DNA from: Saccharomycopsis crataegensis
Lineage: Eukaryota > Ascomycota > Saccharomycetes > Ascoideales > Saccharomycopsidaceae
NCBI RefSeq assembly: GCF_037102585.1
Contig: NW_027043821.1
Span: forward strand, 434,001 to 498,000
Length of the DNA stretch: 64,000 nucleotides
Reading direction: 5' to 3'
Shown: positions 1 through 9,472 of the stretch, in pieces
How the letters are laid out: the number at the start of each line of letters is the position of its first letter
Numbering within the stretch: the first letter of the stretch is position 1
The notes under the pieces: generated by a model
The model's input: the letters and a program-made list of their open reading frames with translations, nothing else
Told to the model about the DNA's origin: nothing
Database searches by the model: none
Position numbers and translations under genes: made by a program

Positions 1-221
1 TGAGGTTCAATTCTCTGGTCACTTTTAAAAAAGAAAAAAATCGATGTTAATTACATTATATTCTTTTTCTCCATTTGTGTTTGCCTTCCTCAACAAATAA
101 AAAACAAACAAACAATAAAAAAATATGCATACACTTACAGAATCAAATTATCGAGCGATTCAATCAAACTCATACCGATAGTGGTTTTTCTGTAAAGCTC
201 ATAATACCCAGGCCCATTCAT
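1..221 (-). CDS. TOA2: TFIIA small subunit (partial, two exons, runs off left edge)
   Basis: Small (gamma) subunit of general transcription factor TFIIA, which binds TBP on promoter DNA in the nucleus. Exon 1 runs 221 down to 139 and starts at the ATG at 219-221. It encodes M-N-G-P-G-Y-Y-E-L-Y-R-K-T-T-I-G, followed by SLIESLDNLI, which matches the GYYELYR(R/K)STIG start of Toa2 proteins. The donor GTAAGT is at 133-138. The intron is 22-138 (117 bp), with a branch-like TAATTAAC at 46-53 and acceptor AAAAG. Exon 2 begins at 21, completes a split Leu codon and reads D-Q-R-I-E-P up to the window edge, matching the D-G-R-I-E that follows in the yeast protein. The remainder lies outside the window. 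No long open frame shows it because both exons are short; the splice junction and the homology support each other. Confidence 0.87.
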
Positions 222-462
222 ATTTAGTTGTCTTTGATTGTTTGCAGCAGCAGCTTGAGTTGGGGGTGCTTACTGACATTTTATCGTAATTGTTTTTCTC
301 TTCGCTTACTTCAAAAAAAAAAAAAATGAATTTTCTTAGTGAGATTACCCTGTCGTTGAACCCTCATCTCTTTATAACGTTGGTCTTTCAATTAACTTCT
401 TTATGTAATAAAATATTAAATAAAGGAAAATGGTAATAGTAATAATAATATATGAGAAATTC

Positions 463-963
463 TCAAATATAGTATCCGTCTTCCAATGGCTCATTGATCT
501 CAAAGACTTCGTGGTCCTTGTCTTTTATCGCCAAGTACTCCTCATTGGTCAATCGAAGCTTGCTCGACAACAGTTCCAACGACAAAACCTCAGGCTTGTC
601 CGATGGTAATTGAACTCCTCTGCCTTGAATCTCCTCTTCGACTGCCGCAAATCTTTGGTAATTGTTCTTAATGACAATTTTGTTCTCTTGAATAGATTCC
701 GTGTATAATTGCATGTCACTTTTGTATTCTTTGGTTGTATCATCATCGTCATTGAGCAGCGATTCCTCAGTACGGAAGGACGAAGCGTTTTTGTGATAGT
801 TTGTGGTGATAACGTTCATTTCCTTGAACATGAGAAGGATCAGCTCATTGAGCTTGTTGATGGTGTTGATTAGCTGGGTTCTAATGTGGATGATTTCATC
901 ATCGGAGAGCTCCTTGATAGTGAGTTTGAATTCGGAGATTTGGACTGGTTTGCTAATTGACAT
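463..963 (-). CDS. TMA17: Translation machinery-associated / proteasome ATPase-dedicated chaperone Tma17
   Basis: A 166-residue protein resembling yeast Tma17 (Adc17). That protein is a stress-induced chaperone which helps assemble the 19S proteasome base by binding Rpt6. The N-terminal segment PVQISEFKLTIKELSDDEI parallels the yeast PIQIEEFK...MSD start, and the middle has the family pattern (D)xxLYxxSIxENxIVxxNYxxR. The predicted structure is mostly helical. I chose the ATG at 961-963. The frame stays open upstream to about 1278, but that stretch is AT-rich promoter sequence overlapping the next gene's start. The gene is divergent from MSS2 across a 259 bp promoter. The CTG codon at 841-843 aligns with a Ser in the yeast protein. 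Confidence 0.8.
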   Translation of the reverse strand: MSISKPVQISEFKLTIKELSDDEIIHIRTQLINTINKLNELILLMFKEMNVITTNYHKNASSFRTEESLLNDDDDTTKEYKSDMQLYTESIQENKIVIKNNYQRFAAVEEEIQGRGVQLPSDKPEVLSLELLSSKLRLTNEEYLAIKDKDHEVFEINEPLEDGYYI

Positions 964-1122
964 GGTGTGATAGTAAAGATAATAAAGAGGCAAATAATAA
1001 AGATAGTAAAGATATAATAAAGAAAATATAATACAAAAGATCAAACAAAGCGGCCAAAAATTAATCCAAAATGCGGAGATGAGCAGCAACACTGACCAGC
1101 GCGCCGTAACCTGTGGGTCGCG

Positions 1123-1132
1123 CCGGCGGCTA
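1123..1132 (+). promoter_or_regulatory. URS1-like element
   Basis: CCGGCGGCTA differs from the URS1 consensus (TCGGCGGCTA) only at the first base and shares the following CGGCGGCTAAC with the element at 9221. It lies 160 bp before the TMA17 start and 91 bp before the MSS2 start, inside a short GC-rich block (about 1097-1140) of an otherwise AT-rich divergent promoter. Confidence 0.4.
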
Positions 1133-1222
1133 ACAGCGTGAAAAAAATCAGCCCAACTTTTAAAGCCAATGAATGATGATGATGATGGATGCTTCAGATA
1201 TAATATACCAAGAAAGGCGAGG

Positions 1223-2314
1223 ATGTTTGGCAAAACGGTAAATAGAACATGTGTGCTGACACTAAGGCGATATAGCACTGCTGCGACAGAGAAACTTCAA
1301 AGACCCCCACTACGAGAAATCTTCCCTAAAAAAAAATTTATCAACCGCCAGCTCTTTGATTTGGACAGTCGATTAACCTACAGAAAGCTTTTACCGATAT
1401 ACGAGAAGGTTTACCGGGGTATAGATGAAGGTGAGACCCCGGAAAATGATATATCATCTTTGGTAGATGGGTCTGATTTGTTGATCATGAAGAAAGCGTT
1501 GGAGAAATATCGGATTTATTCGAACACCATCAACCGGAACCTTGTCCAGTTGGAAAACCAATTAGTTGAAAAAGCGGCTGAGCATGGAAATAACGACGCC
1601 ATTGCGCTTCTAGCCTTTGAGACTTTGACCACCATGGATCAAACGATTCTCAATGAAGGAGACAAGCCGTATGCTAAAGAATTGATCAAGAATCTATACT
1701 TGTTGAACCACCCGTTGAGTATCAAACTCCTAGGGGATTTATCTTTAAAATACCAACAGTTCAAGCACGCCAAACAGTATTATCTCGAATTTCTAGAATT
1801 GGAAAGCGACACAGTGCTAAGTGGGGAAGTCTACAAACAATTGGGGATGTTATGTTTCACCCAAGAAGCTAATTTGCACGATGCCAAATTATATTTCTTA
1901 CAATCGATCAAATTTGCACCATTGGACAAGACTTTAGAATCTCACTACTTCTTAGGAGAGATCTATTTGGCAACCGACCCTGAGTTGGCAAAGTATCATC
2001 TTCAATTAGCGGCGTCTAAATCTTTTAGACAAGCGTTCAAGAGTCTTGGGTTTTTAGAATTGAACTATTTTAACAATTTTGTGAATTCCAGAGAATGGTT
2101 CAAGATGGGAGTCGAAGTCCAAGATTATGATTGTCTCATTGGGTTATTTGACACATTTTATAAATTTGGTAAACGTAAAGAGGCCATAAAGACGCTTAAA
2201 TCGATCAGAAATGTCTTCAACGAAAAAAACAAAAACCAAGAAGTGTTTACGGGCTTTTTGGAGAGCAGAGGAAATGAAATTAAAGATCTTATAGGAAAAG
2301 ACGACACGAACTGA
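1223..2314 (+). CDS. MSS2: Mitochondrial Cox2 export factor Mss2-like TPR protein
   Basis: A 363-residue protein, probably the homologue of yeast Mss2. Mss2 is a matrix-side peripheral inner membrane protein needed to export the Cox2 C-terminal tail. The ATG at 1223 gives a start rich in Arg, Thr and Ser (MFGKTVNRTCVLTLRRYS), typical of a matrix-targeting presequence. An earlier in-frame ATG at 1169 would add an acidic 18-residue extension and is less likely. The central and C-terminal parts show tetratricopeptide-like helical repeats, for example around residues 175-290, with motifs such as AKQYYLEFLELES and AKLYFLQSIKFAP. The assignment rests on length, presequence and TPR content rather than a unique motif, so another mitochondrial TPR protein is possible. 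Confidence 0.6.
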   Translation: MFGKTVNRTCVLTLRRYSTAATEKLQRPPLREIFPKKKFINRQLFDLDSRLTYRKLLPIYEKVYRGIDEGETPENDISSLVDGSDLLIMKKALEKYRIYSNTINRNLVQLENQLVEKAAEHGNNDAIALLAFETLTTMDQTILNEGDKPYAKELIKNLYLLNHPLSIKLLGDLSLKYQQFKHAKQYYLEFLELESDTVLSGEVYKQLGMLCFTQEANLHDAKLYFLQSIKFAPLDKTLESHYFLGEIYLATDPELAKYHLQLAASKSFRQAFKSLGFLELNYFNNFVNSREWFKMGVEVQDYDCLIGLFDTFYKFGKRKEAIKTLKSIRNVFNEKNKNQEVFTGFLESRGNEIKDLIGKDDTN

Positions 2315-2504
2315 AGATTTTAATTATATATATAGATGTAATGGATTAAAACAATAGATGTTATTATAGAGTAATATAGATGATGTACCAAAATGGCGGG
2401 CCTTTGACGGAATAATTTTTCGGGATCCCAAAATTTTTTATCTCAAATATAGTTTGGAGGGGAAAGACTATTATAATTAATATCCTGGTGAATTTGTCAT
2501 TACT

Positions 2505-5500
2505 ATGCTGAACTTAGAAGGCCCTATCACCGGTCTATTTGCCAAGTTCCTCAACGCCTCCCAAAAGGAGCTGATTGTTGAGGATTTGCTATCGCAATTA
2601 TCACCACATAGCGGCGATCAGCAAGTGATTGAAACATTGTGCGATTTGTTGAAAACTGAGGAATTCTCCAATTATAAAACCCAAGCTTTCCCAAAAATCA
2701 AAGACTACTGCTTCAGTATCTTGGCCAATATCAGTGCGGTTGAAGGAGCTGATGTTGATTTAATCAGGCTCGAGAGTCTTCGGATATTGTGCGGGTTATT
2801 TGTGGAACTTCAAGAATGCTTGATCGAGTACATCACCCAAGAAATCGGGGTGTATTTGGCCACCTCTGGAGTATTTGTGGAAGAAATCACCAACCAAGAA
2901 CAATACAAAACCATTATTGCCAATACCCCATTGACTGGAAAAAAGATCCCTAATCGACAGGAAATTATTGTCGATTTAAGTTTCTTGGAAAAGCTCCTTG
3001 CCGGGGAACAACAGTCATCATTAAATATCCCAGCAAAACTTAACGTTATATTATGTTACTACTTACAATTGAACGATGAAGAGATCTCGGGGTTGGCCTC
3101 CAAGGTTTTCCGCTGGACTATGCCATTGGTTGTGTCACTTAAAGAATTCGACCCATTGATTTGGAAAACTATCTTATACCTTACATCATCATCATTTGCC
3201 GATAAATACCACCACAAGAACGGGTACGTTTTGTGGATCCGTTATCTCAGTGCGGCAATTGATAACCACACATTGAAGAGTTCCACGGCGTTCCAAGAGT
3301 TGGTGAAATTGGAACGGTATTGGAAAATCCTCCAAAAAATGTTGATTAGTCCATTACACGAACACCGTAAGTACGCCCTTACCATTGTCCAGTTCTCGGT
3401 CCAGTGTATTGATGGGTGTATCGATAATCGTATCATGAAATGGAGCGCTGCGGAAAATGACACTTATATCAAGGAATGGAAAAGATATTGTGTGTTATAC
3501 GAGATTGCCGGGATCGATACCTCGTTGCATCAACTCGAGGCAGGATCTAAAGATATTGCACTATTACTCGATCCCGTTAAATCGAAAATCCACAGTAGTT
3601 GGGGGCTTTGTTTAATCTCCACCGCCATGCAAGCCGCCATGGACTCAGTGAGAAGATACGCATTGGAGTTTGTGTTGGCGATCAAACGGGAAAATCTTGT
3701 GATGTTCGATGAAACAAGTGAGTTCTTCTTGAAGGACATTTTTTTGAAATATGCAATGCAAGGGTCGTTATTCGCCACCCAGCGTGATTCATCATCGATT
3801 AGTTGTCCATATGGAGAACGGTTCTCGAGCTTTGTCGAAAATATCCTCATTCAATTATCAAGGGCCAAGAAATTGGATTCTTTATCGTTTATTACCACGT
3901 TGATCTTGCAAAAATTGTACGATGATCGTGAAGGGTTTGATTATTCTCGGATTTATTTGGTGATTGCATTATACAAAGGGTTGAGATCAGGAGCCAATTT
4001 ATTGAGCGGTGGTCATTTGCGTCTTTTGGAAAAACTTTATCAAAGCAGTAACGAAACGGTGATGATGGAAAAATTCTCGCAAAAATTATCCTTGAGATTA
4101 TTGTTGAAAATCGATACGAAATCAGTGAGTTTGCAACAACTTGTCACTGCCATTGGGAAATTCGTCAAGAGTAACAATGGTAAACATAACTTGTTGAACC
4201 TTGGGTATTCGATGCTTGATGACGAGCTCGAATTCCTTTTAGATTTTATTAGCACCTCGTATCCAGAGGGTGGGCTTTTGACCCTCCTTACTAGTAACAA
4301 TGTTAACGGATTTTCCAGTATTGAGGAAATCGTGGTGATTTTATACCTCATCATTGCGGATAAGCAAGACGATACCAACCGCGAACTTTATCAAACATTG
4401 ACCACCACGATCTTGGAGCATAATATCTTCCCGGTGGTGTTGACAGAACTCACGTTTTCCAAGCTTTCGAAATTGGGGTTGTTGTTTCCGTACTTGCAGA
4501 AATATTACCTCAAGCTTGTGGAAGAACTCTCGAACAATTTGATCAAGCATAAAGGAATTTGGAGCAAAGCTTATACCATTGTTACCGAGCAGAGTTTGTT
4601 TGATGAAGACGACGAGAATTTGTGGACTGACAATGTCAACTTGAAGAAATTGTGGATTTCCATTGGGGTTGAGTATCAAAGTGCCGACCCTGAAGTGGTG
4701 GAACTTGCTAGTGACAAATTAAGATTCTTTAGCCAATGCTATGCGAGAATGAAATACTTGGTGGAAGAAGATGATGAAAATAATAGCCAGGTGTGGGGAC
4801 TTAAATCCATCAACGAATTGACCAAGATGAATTCATATTTCTTCAAGAGATTATCTAGTGGTCAATACGATTATAAGCTTCGGGATACCAGTATTCTGTT
4901 GTTATTTGACATTTTGAAAGATTTCCTTAGTGTGCAATTGATCACCCCGGAGTTGAAACTGCAAGTTTTCCAAGTGGTTGAATTGAACTCATCTACCGTC
5001 GATTGGAAATCAGAATCTTCAATGGTGGATTTGATGAAGACGATATTCATTGGGAACGAAGCGGAAATGCAAGAACCATTAACCGATGGCGAAGTGGAGA
5101 AAATCATCGATACTACCCAACAGATTTGGAGCTCATTACACCAAAAGACCCTTAAATTAAGCCAGCAAGGTTTGCATTTAGCGATCATCGACCTTGTTTT
5201 ATCCCCACAAGTGCTTTCACGGTGTGGTAGTTGTCAGATCGTGAGTGAGAAAGTGACGAATCTTACCAGTGAAATCATCGAACAATCATTTGGCCGCCGA
5301 TCCTTCCTTCCAAGAATTGCCAGAAAAATCGCCGAGTACCAACGCTTTAACCCTCTGGAGTTTGCCAATAACGTTTTCCTTGGCCCATTGTTAATTGCTA
5401 TCTTCTCGTTCATTAGAGTCAATGCCAACGGGTTCCGTATTGTCCCAGTGGCGGCGAAGTTATACGATACCATTGTCAATTACGGTTCAGGAAACATTTA

Positions 5501-7028
5501 TAAAACTATTTATGGTCCATCAGAAGCGTCTGCCAGGGCCCAGATCATCACGATAATTGCGTCACTTCCAAACAACTCCAGTATAGGAAAATCGATGCTT
5601 GATTATATCGTCGATGATTCTGCTAGAGAATTACATTTATTCGAGGCGGTGAAGCGTATTGATGGCGGGGAAATTTGGAAACGGATCCAATTATACAGTA
5701 TCTTGTTAGTGTTATCCAGCTCGTTGGATCGACAATATTTTGTGCCGATGGTGGAAACATATTACGAGCCAGCGTTGGCAAAAGACGCCAGTCCGTTGGT
5801 GAGAGTATACATCGAATGGACGATTGCCAGAACCTATCTTGGAGATGTTAGATTAATGGATAAACTTATGGGGATTTTGAAATCTCCTGGTGCGATGCAT
5901 CCATCGCTCGTGATGTCGTATGAACGAATCATGTTTTTGATTTGCCAGCAACTCACCGGGGAAATAAAATCGCAATACTTCAAGCAATTCCTTAGAGTGC
6001 TCTCCGGGCTTTGTTGTTCTGACAAGACTCTGGTAAGACACTTTAGTGGCTCATTGGTCTGCAGCGTGCAAAAAGAAGTCGATACTTATGGTGCTACCGC
6101 GTTAGGGCTCACCGAGGGGGAAATCGACACCATCACCCGGTTCTACGACCAAGTGACCCAGAATGGTAAAGTGTTGGAATATCGTAATGGTGATGCCTTG
6201 GTATGGAACGCTAGTGGGGATTTCACGTTGGTCGGGGTCTGTGGAGGAGTGCTTCTTAAAGTGTCTGACAGTTTTGAAATTGATGCGATTCCTGAATCAG
6301 AATTCCGTAATAACGTGCTTACCACGAACGGTCCAAACATTCCAATCGGGGAAGATTGTAAAGATCTTTGGCTCAGCACTGTGAAAACCGGGAGTGGGAA
6401 AAAACTGCTGCAATTTGTTGGTGGTAATCTTAGCGGTGGTGGTTCCGCCAAAAACGTCACGGAGTTTGATAAAATTGCGTTACAAAAGAAGAGTGGGGCA
6501 TGGCGTACGGTGATGGATCTTGACGATTCAGGAAAAGATCATAATGACGGCACCCATATCCAGCGGAGTGATTTGATCGTGATGGGTTCATTGGTCAATA
6601 AGCCTCCTAACTTGGGAGGTATTTGCCGATTATGCGATGTTTTAGGAGCAGGGTTGCTCACGATTGGCGATAACAATTACAAGAAACACGCGCAGTTCAA
6701 GAGCGTGGCGGTGACCGCTGATTTATGGTTACCTATGGAGGAAGTGAAACCCGATGATATTATTAACTTTATGAGAAAACAAAAGGCCAATGGTTATACT
6801 TTGATTGGGTTGGAACAAACCGATAAGAGCGTCCAGTTAGATCACGATTTGAAGTTCCCTCAGAAATCATTGATTGTGTTAGGGAAAGAAAAAGAAGGGA
6901 TTCCTGGGGAGATTTTGGCCGAGTTGGATTTCTGTGTGGAAATCAAACAGGTTGGAGTGGTGAGATCGATGAATATCCAAACCGCGACTGCTTTAATTGT
7001 CCATGCTTATTCTTTGCAATATTGTTGA
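2505..7028 (+). CDS. TRM3: tRNA (guanosine-18-2'-O)-methyltransferase
   Basis: A 1507-residue protein that methylates the 2'-O of G18 in the D-loop of tRNAs, using S-adenosylmethionine. The first ~1300 residues are an alpha-helical, HEAT-like region without clear motifs. The last ~150 residues are a SPOUT/SpoU methyltransferase domain. Motif 1 is seen in NKPPNLGGICRLCDVLGA (the NxGxxxR type), motif 2 in SLIVLGKEKEGIP (the LGxExxGI type) and motif 3 in VGVVRSMNIQTATALIVHAY (the R-S-x-N-x-x-x-A type that forms the trefoil knot). Length and layout match yeast Trm3 (about 1436 residues). The gene is convergent with the Sel1 gene downstream. Confidence 0.93.
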   Translation: MLNLEGPITGLFAKFLNASQKELIVEDLLSQLSPHSGDQQVIETLCDLLKTEEFSNYKTQAFPKIKDYCFSILANISAVEGADVDLIRLESLRILCGLFVELQECLIEYITQEIGVYLATSGVFVEEITNQEQYKTIIANTPLTGKKIPNRQEIIVDLSFLEKLLAGEQQSSLNIPAKLNVILCYYLQLNDEEISGLASKVFRWTMPLVVSLKEFDPLIWKTILYLTSSSFADKYHHKNGYVLWIRYLSAAIDNHTLKSSTAFQELVKLERYWKILQKMLISPLHEHRKYALTIVQFSVQCIDGCIDNRIMKWSAAENDTYIKEWKRYCVLYEIAGIDTSLHQLEAGSKDIALLLDPVKSKIHSSWGLCLISTAMQAAMDSVRRYALEFVLAIKRENLVMFDETSEFFLKDIFLKYAMQGSLFATQRDSSSISCPYGERFSSFVENILIQLSRAKKLDSLSFITTLILQKLYDDREGFDYSRIYLVIALYKGLRSGANLLSGGHLRLLEKLYQSSNETVMMEKFSQKLSLRLLLKIDTKSVSLQQLVTAIGKFVKSNNGKHNLLNLGYSMLDDELEFLLDFISTSYPEGGLLTLLTSNNVNGFSSIEEIVVILYLIIADKQDDTNRELYQTLTTTILEHNIFPVVLTELTFSKLSKLGLLFPYLQKYYLKLVEELSNNLIKHKGIWSKAYTIVTEQSLFDEDDENLWTDNVNLKKLWISIGVEYQSADPEVVELASDKLRFFSQCYARMKYLVEEDDENNSQVWGLKSINELTKMNSYFFKRLSSGQYDYKLRDTSILLLFDILKDFLSVQLITPELKLQVFQVVELNSSTVDWKSESSMVDLMKTIFIGNEAEMQEPLTDGEVEKIIDTTQQIWSSLHQKTLKLSQQGLHLAIIDLVLSPQVLSRCGSCQIVSEKVTNLTSEIIEQSFGRRSFLPRIARKIAEYQRFNPLEFANNVFLGPLLIAIFSFIRVNANGFRIVPVAAKLYDTIVNYGSGNIYKTIYGPSEASARAQIITIIASLPNNSSIGKSMLDYIVDDSARELHLFEAVKRIDGGEIWKRIQLYSILLVLSSSLDRQYFVPMVETYYEPALAKDASPLVRVYIEWTIARTYLGDVRLMDKLMGILKSPGAMHPSLVMSYERIMFLICQQLTGEIKSQYFKQFLRVLSGLCCSDKTLVRHFSGSLVCSVQKEVDTYGATALGLTEGEIDTITRFYDQVTQNGKVLEYRNGDALVWNASGDFTLVGVCGGVLLKVSDSFEIDAIPESEFRNNVLTTNGPNIPIGEDCKDLWLSTVKTGSGKKLLQFVGGNLSGGGSAKNVTEFDKIALQKKSGAWRTVMDLDDSGKDHNDGTHIQRSDLIVMGSLVNKPPNLGGICRLCDVLGAGLLTIGDNNYKKHAQFKSVAVTADLWLPMEEVKPDDIINFMRKQKANGYTLIGLEQTDKSVQLDHDLKFPQKSLIVLGKEKEGIPGEILAELDFCVEIKQVGVVRSMNIQTATALIVHAYSLQYC

Positions 7029-7310
7029 AAAATAAAATAAAAATAAAAAATAAATTAATAGATAAAAAAAAACATTTGTATAATAGTTTTCTTTATGGCA
7101 ATTTTATACGGAACTAATTTGATTAAATTATTGTAATCAGGAATTTTTTTTAAAAAAAAGGGTTTCTATATATAATATGCTCAAGATTAATGCTAGTGTA
7201 ATAAAAAGAAAAGTAAACAATATATATATATATATATATATAAATATAAATTAACAATGCAAGGGAAGGAAGGAGGGAGGGAGTGAGTGAGTGAGAAATC
7301 TTTATCTAGT

Positions 7311-8855
7311 TTACATAATAATACATTCTTTTTCTTCTTTTTCAACCTCCACGTTATTTCCAATCTTTTGCTTAGCTCTCAAATCACCATTACGGGCTGC
7401 TTTTTGAATCCATTTTTGACTCTCTTCAAGATCCACTTCACAACCAATTCCTTTTTCCAAGAAATGCCCCGCGGCGTACTGAGCTTTTGGGAAACCAAGA
7501 TTGGCGGCTCTGGTGGCCCAAGCAAACGCTTCATTGGCATCCCGTGGTAAGAAAGGTTCGGCGCCCACAAGATACCAAGCACACATTGCAAGCATTGCTT
7601 CAGCACTCCCGCCCATTGCCGCTTGGGTATAATAATGGATTGACAAGTTTGCATCCTGAGGAATATCGGTTCCTAACTCATAAGCTTTCCCGAGAATAAT
7701 GGCGCTGGGAACATGTCCTAGAGAAGCTGCCTGGACGTATAGTTCAAGAGCATATTTCTTATCAGGAATCACAATATCTTTAAACCCAGACTCGTAAATT
7801 TTCCCAAGTTCGTAAGGTGCGGCACAAATCAATTCATTAGCCTTGGAGACCGCGATGGTGAGCCATTTTATCCCGGCTTTCTTAGTGTTGTCATCTTTCC
7901 CAAGCCCCATACTTCCATGATAAGAGTAACAACCAAGTTTGTACATTGCGGCAGGATGATTACGAGAGGCTGCAGATTTGAGGAATTGGATTGATTTTTT
8001 GGCATCACGTTGAGTGCCAATACCTTCTTCATAGCAATGGGAGGTACGATAACAAGATTCCACGTGGCCATGTTTTGCGGCGGTTTGGAAAAGCTGGAAC
8101 GCTTTATTGTTATTGACTTTCCCAAGCGCCCCGGAAGAGTAAGCGTCGGCCAATAAATATTGGGCATCGGTGTAACCTTTATCGGACAATTTCTTGAGGT
8201 AATGTGAGGCTTCTTTCAATAAATCTTTTTTCACGGTTTCAAGCTCGGAAATCTCGTTGCCAATATTACTATTACTATTATTCTTATTATTCTTGTTGTT
8301 GTCGGTATTGGTACCTTTAGCATCTTCTTCATCCAATAATAGGGCGGTTTGCAAAATATACTGGGCAAATTGGAAAATCACATATGGGTCGCTAGATTTC
8401 TTTGCGTTTTCACGATACATGTCCATGGTCTTCATACGAGGCAAAAGTTTGTCACTGTTGTTGCCAAGGTACTGAGATAGTAACTTGTGCGAGTTTTCTC
8501 TGGAAAGTCCTATTTGAGAATCCGAAGCATGGTCGGCAAGGTACAAGTGAGATAAGTCGGTTAATTTACGTCTGGGTTGTTGTTGTTGTTGTTGTTTGTT
8601 CACGTCAAGGGTGGTGTTTGAAGAGGTGTTTGAAGAAGGTTGCTGGGAGCTGGTCAAGCTCTGGGCAGCACTGGCGAAGTTAGAGCGACTGTTGGACGAT
8701 GACGAGGTTGTACTGCCATTGGAACTTGAATCAACGAGTTTTATGGTTGGGGCGGTTTCCTTTGTTTCGTGGCGAGGGATATCAGAAAAGTTTGGACTGA
8801 GAATAGCGTTCGCTGGTAGTGATCCAGGAAGGTCCAGGGAGTTTCCGGTAGACAT
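7311..8855 (-). CDS. SKT5: Chitin synthase III activator, Skt5/Shc1 family (Sel1 repeats, CaaX end)
   Basis: A 514-residue protein of the Skt5(Chs4)/Shc1 family, which activates chitin synthase Chs3 at the plasma membrane and bud neck. Residues 1-90 are Ser/Thr/Asn/Gln-rich and disordered. From about residue 215 to 500 there are at least six or seven Sel1-type repeats of the form A-x-x-x-L-G-x-x-Y-x-x-G, for example AMYKLGCYSYHGSMGLGKDD and APYELGKIYESGF. The protein ends in C-I-I-M, a CaaX box predicted to be farnesylated, as in Chs4. The length is closer to Shc1 (512 residues), the sporulation-specific activator in S. cerevisiae, than to Chs4 (696). A perfect URS1 element lies in its upstream region (9221-9230), divergent from the GH76 gene. 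Confidence 0.85.
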   Translation of the reverse strand: MSTGNSLDLPGSLPANAILSPNFSDIPRHETKETAPTIKLVDSSSNGSTTSSSSNSRSNFASAAQSLTSSQQPSSNTSSNTTLDVNKQQQQQQPRRKLTDLSHLYLADHASDSQIGLSRENSHKLLSQYLGNNSDKLLPRMKTMDMYRENAKKSSDPYVIFQFAQYILQTALLLDEEDAKGTNTDNNKNNKNNSNSNIGNEISELETVKKDLLKEASHYLKKLSDKGYTDAQYLLADAYSSGALGKVNNNKAFQLFQTAAKHGHVESCYRTSHCYEEGIGTQRDAKKSIQFLKSAASRNHPAAMYKLGCYSYHGSMGLGKDDNTKKAGIKWLTIAVSKANELICAAPYELGKIYESGFKDIVIPDKKYALELYVQAASLGHVPSAIILGKAYELGTDIPQDANLSIHYYTQAAMGGSAEAMLAMCAWYLVGAEPFLPRDANEAFAWATRAANLGFPKAQYAAGHFLEKGIGCEVDLEESQKWIQKAARNGDLRAKQKIGNNVEVEKEEKECIIM

Positions 8856-8885
8856 TTTGTCGAGATTTCTTAGTTGATAAGGATG

Positions 8886-8939
<54 letters not shown>

Positions 8940-9472
8940 GTTATTTGATAGTTGTAACTAAGGATGGAAATGCCAGCTTTACTTTTTCTTTCTCTCTTAT
9001 TTTTTTTTTCTTTCCTTTTCTTTTCTTTTCTTTCCTTTTCTTTTTTTTTTTTTTCAGCAGAAAGTCAGATGGGCTAAGCTAAGCCGACAACACCAACAGG
9101 GTGACGATGGAATGCGTGTTTTGGTGTGTTCTGGTGCTGGAGAAGGAAGAAGGTAAAGGGGAGGAGGAGGAGGAGGATCTTCGGCGTGGTCGCTGCTGCT
9201 GTTTGAGCCGGCGTTGAGGCTCGGCGGCTAACAATGTGGGGCGGGGGGTCCCGAGCCCTGCAACAACGCTCCTCCACAAGGGGACGGTTGGCGGACCCTG
9301 CCATCAGTCGCTCCCGTTGCGTGGATGGATAACCTCTGGCACTGGGGCATAAATACTCAGAAATGGCCTCCGTTTACTGGATGTTCATGCATTTATTTAA
9401 TAGACGTTCAATTATTATTCATCACTCTTCACAGTGTAATCCAGTATATATTAATATATTATTATTATTATT
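8856..9472. other. Divergent promoter between Skt5-like and GH76 genes
   Basis: A 617 bp region between two genes read outward. It contains a long ATT trinucleotide tract (about 8884-8940), a poly-T/TTTTC tract (about 8999-9055), then an unusually GC-rich block (about 9120-9320) holding the URS1 element and two AGGGG stress-element-like motifs (one in aaaggggagg near 9157, one in aaggggacgg near 9280). An ATAAATA box near 9350 suits the GH76 gene. No gene is seen in it. Confidence 0.7.
9221..9230 (+). promoter_or_regulatory. URS1 (Ume6-type) element
   Basis: The sequence TCGGCGGCTA is a perfect copy of the yeast URS1 core, the site through which Ume6 represses and then activates early meiotic and metabolic genes. 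It lies 252 bp before the GH76 start and 366 bp before the start of the Skt5/Shc1-like gene. In S. cerevisiae SHC1 is sporulation-specific, which makes the position suggestive. Function here is inferred from the motif only. Confidence 0.6.

Noticed and set aside
1-26. tRNA T-arm-like GGTTCAATTCTC at the left edge
   Set aside because: The stem would not pair properly, and the bases are explained as TOA2 exon 2 with a matching reading frame.
985-995. Rpn4 (PACE-like) site AGAGGCAAAT before TMA17
   Set aside because: Poor match, and only 26 bp from the start codon, so more likely leader sequence.
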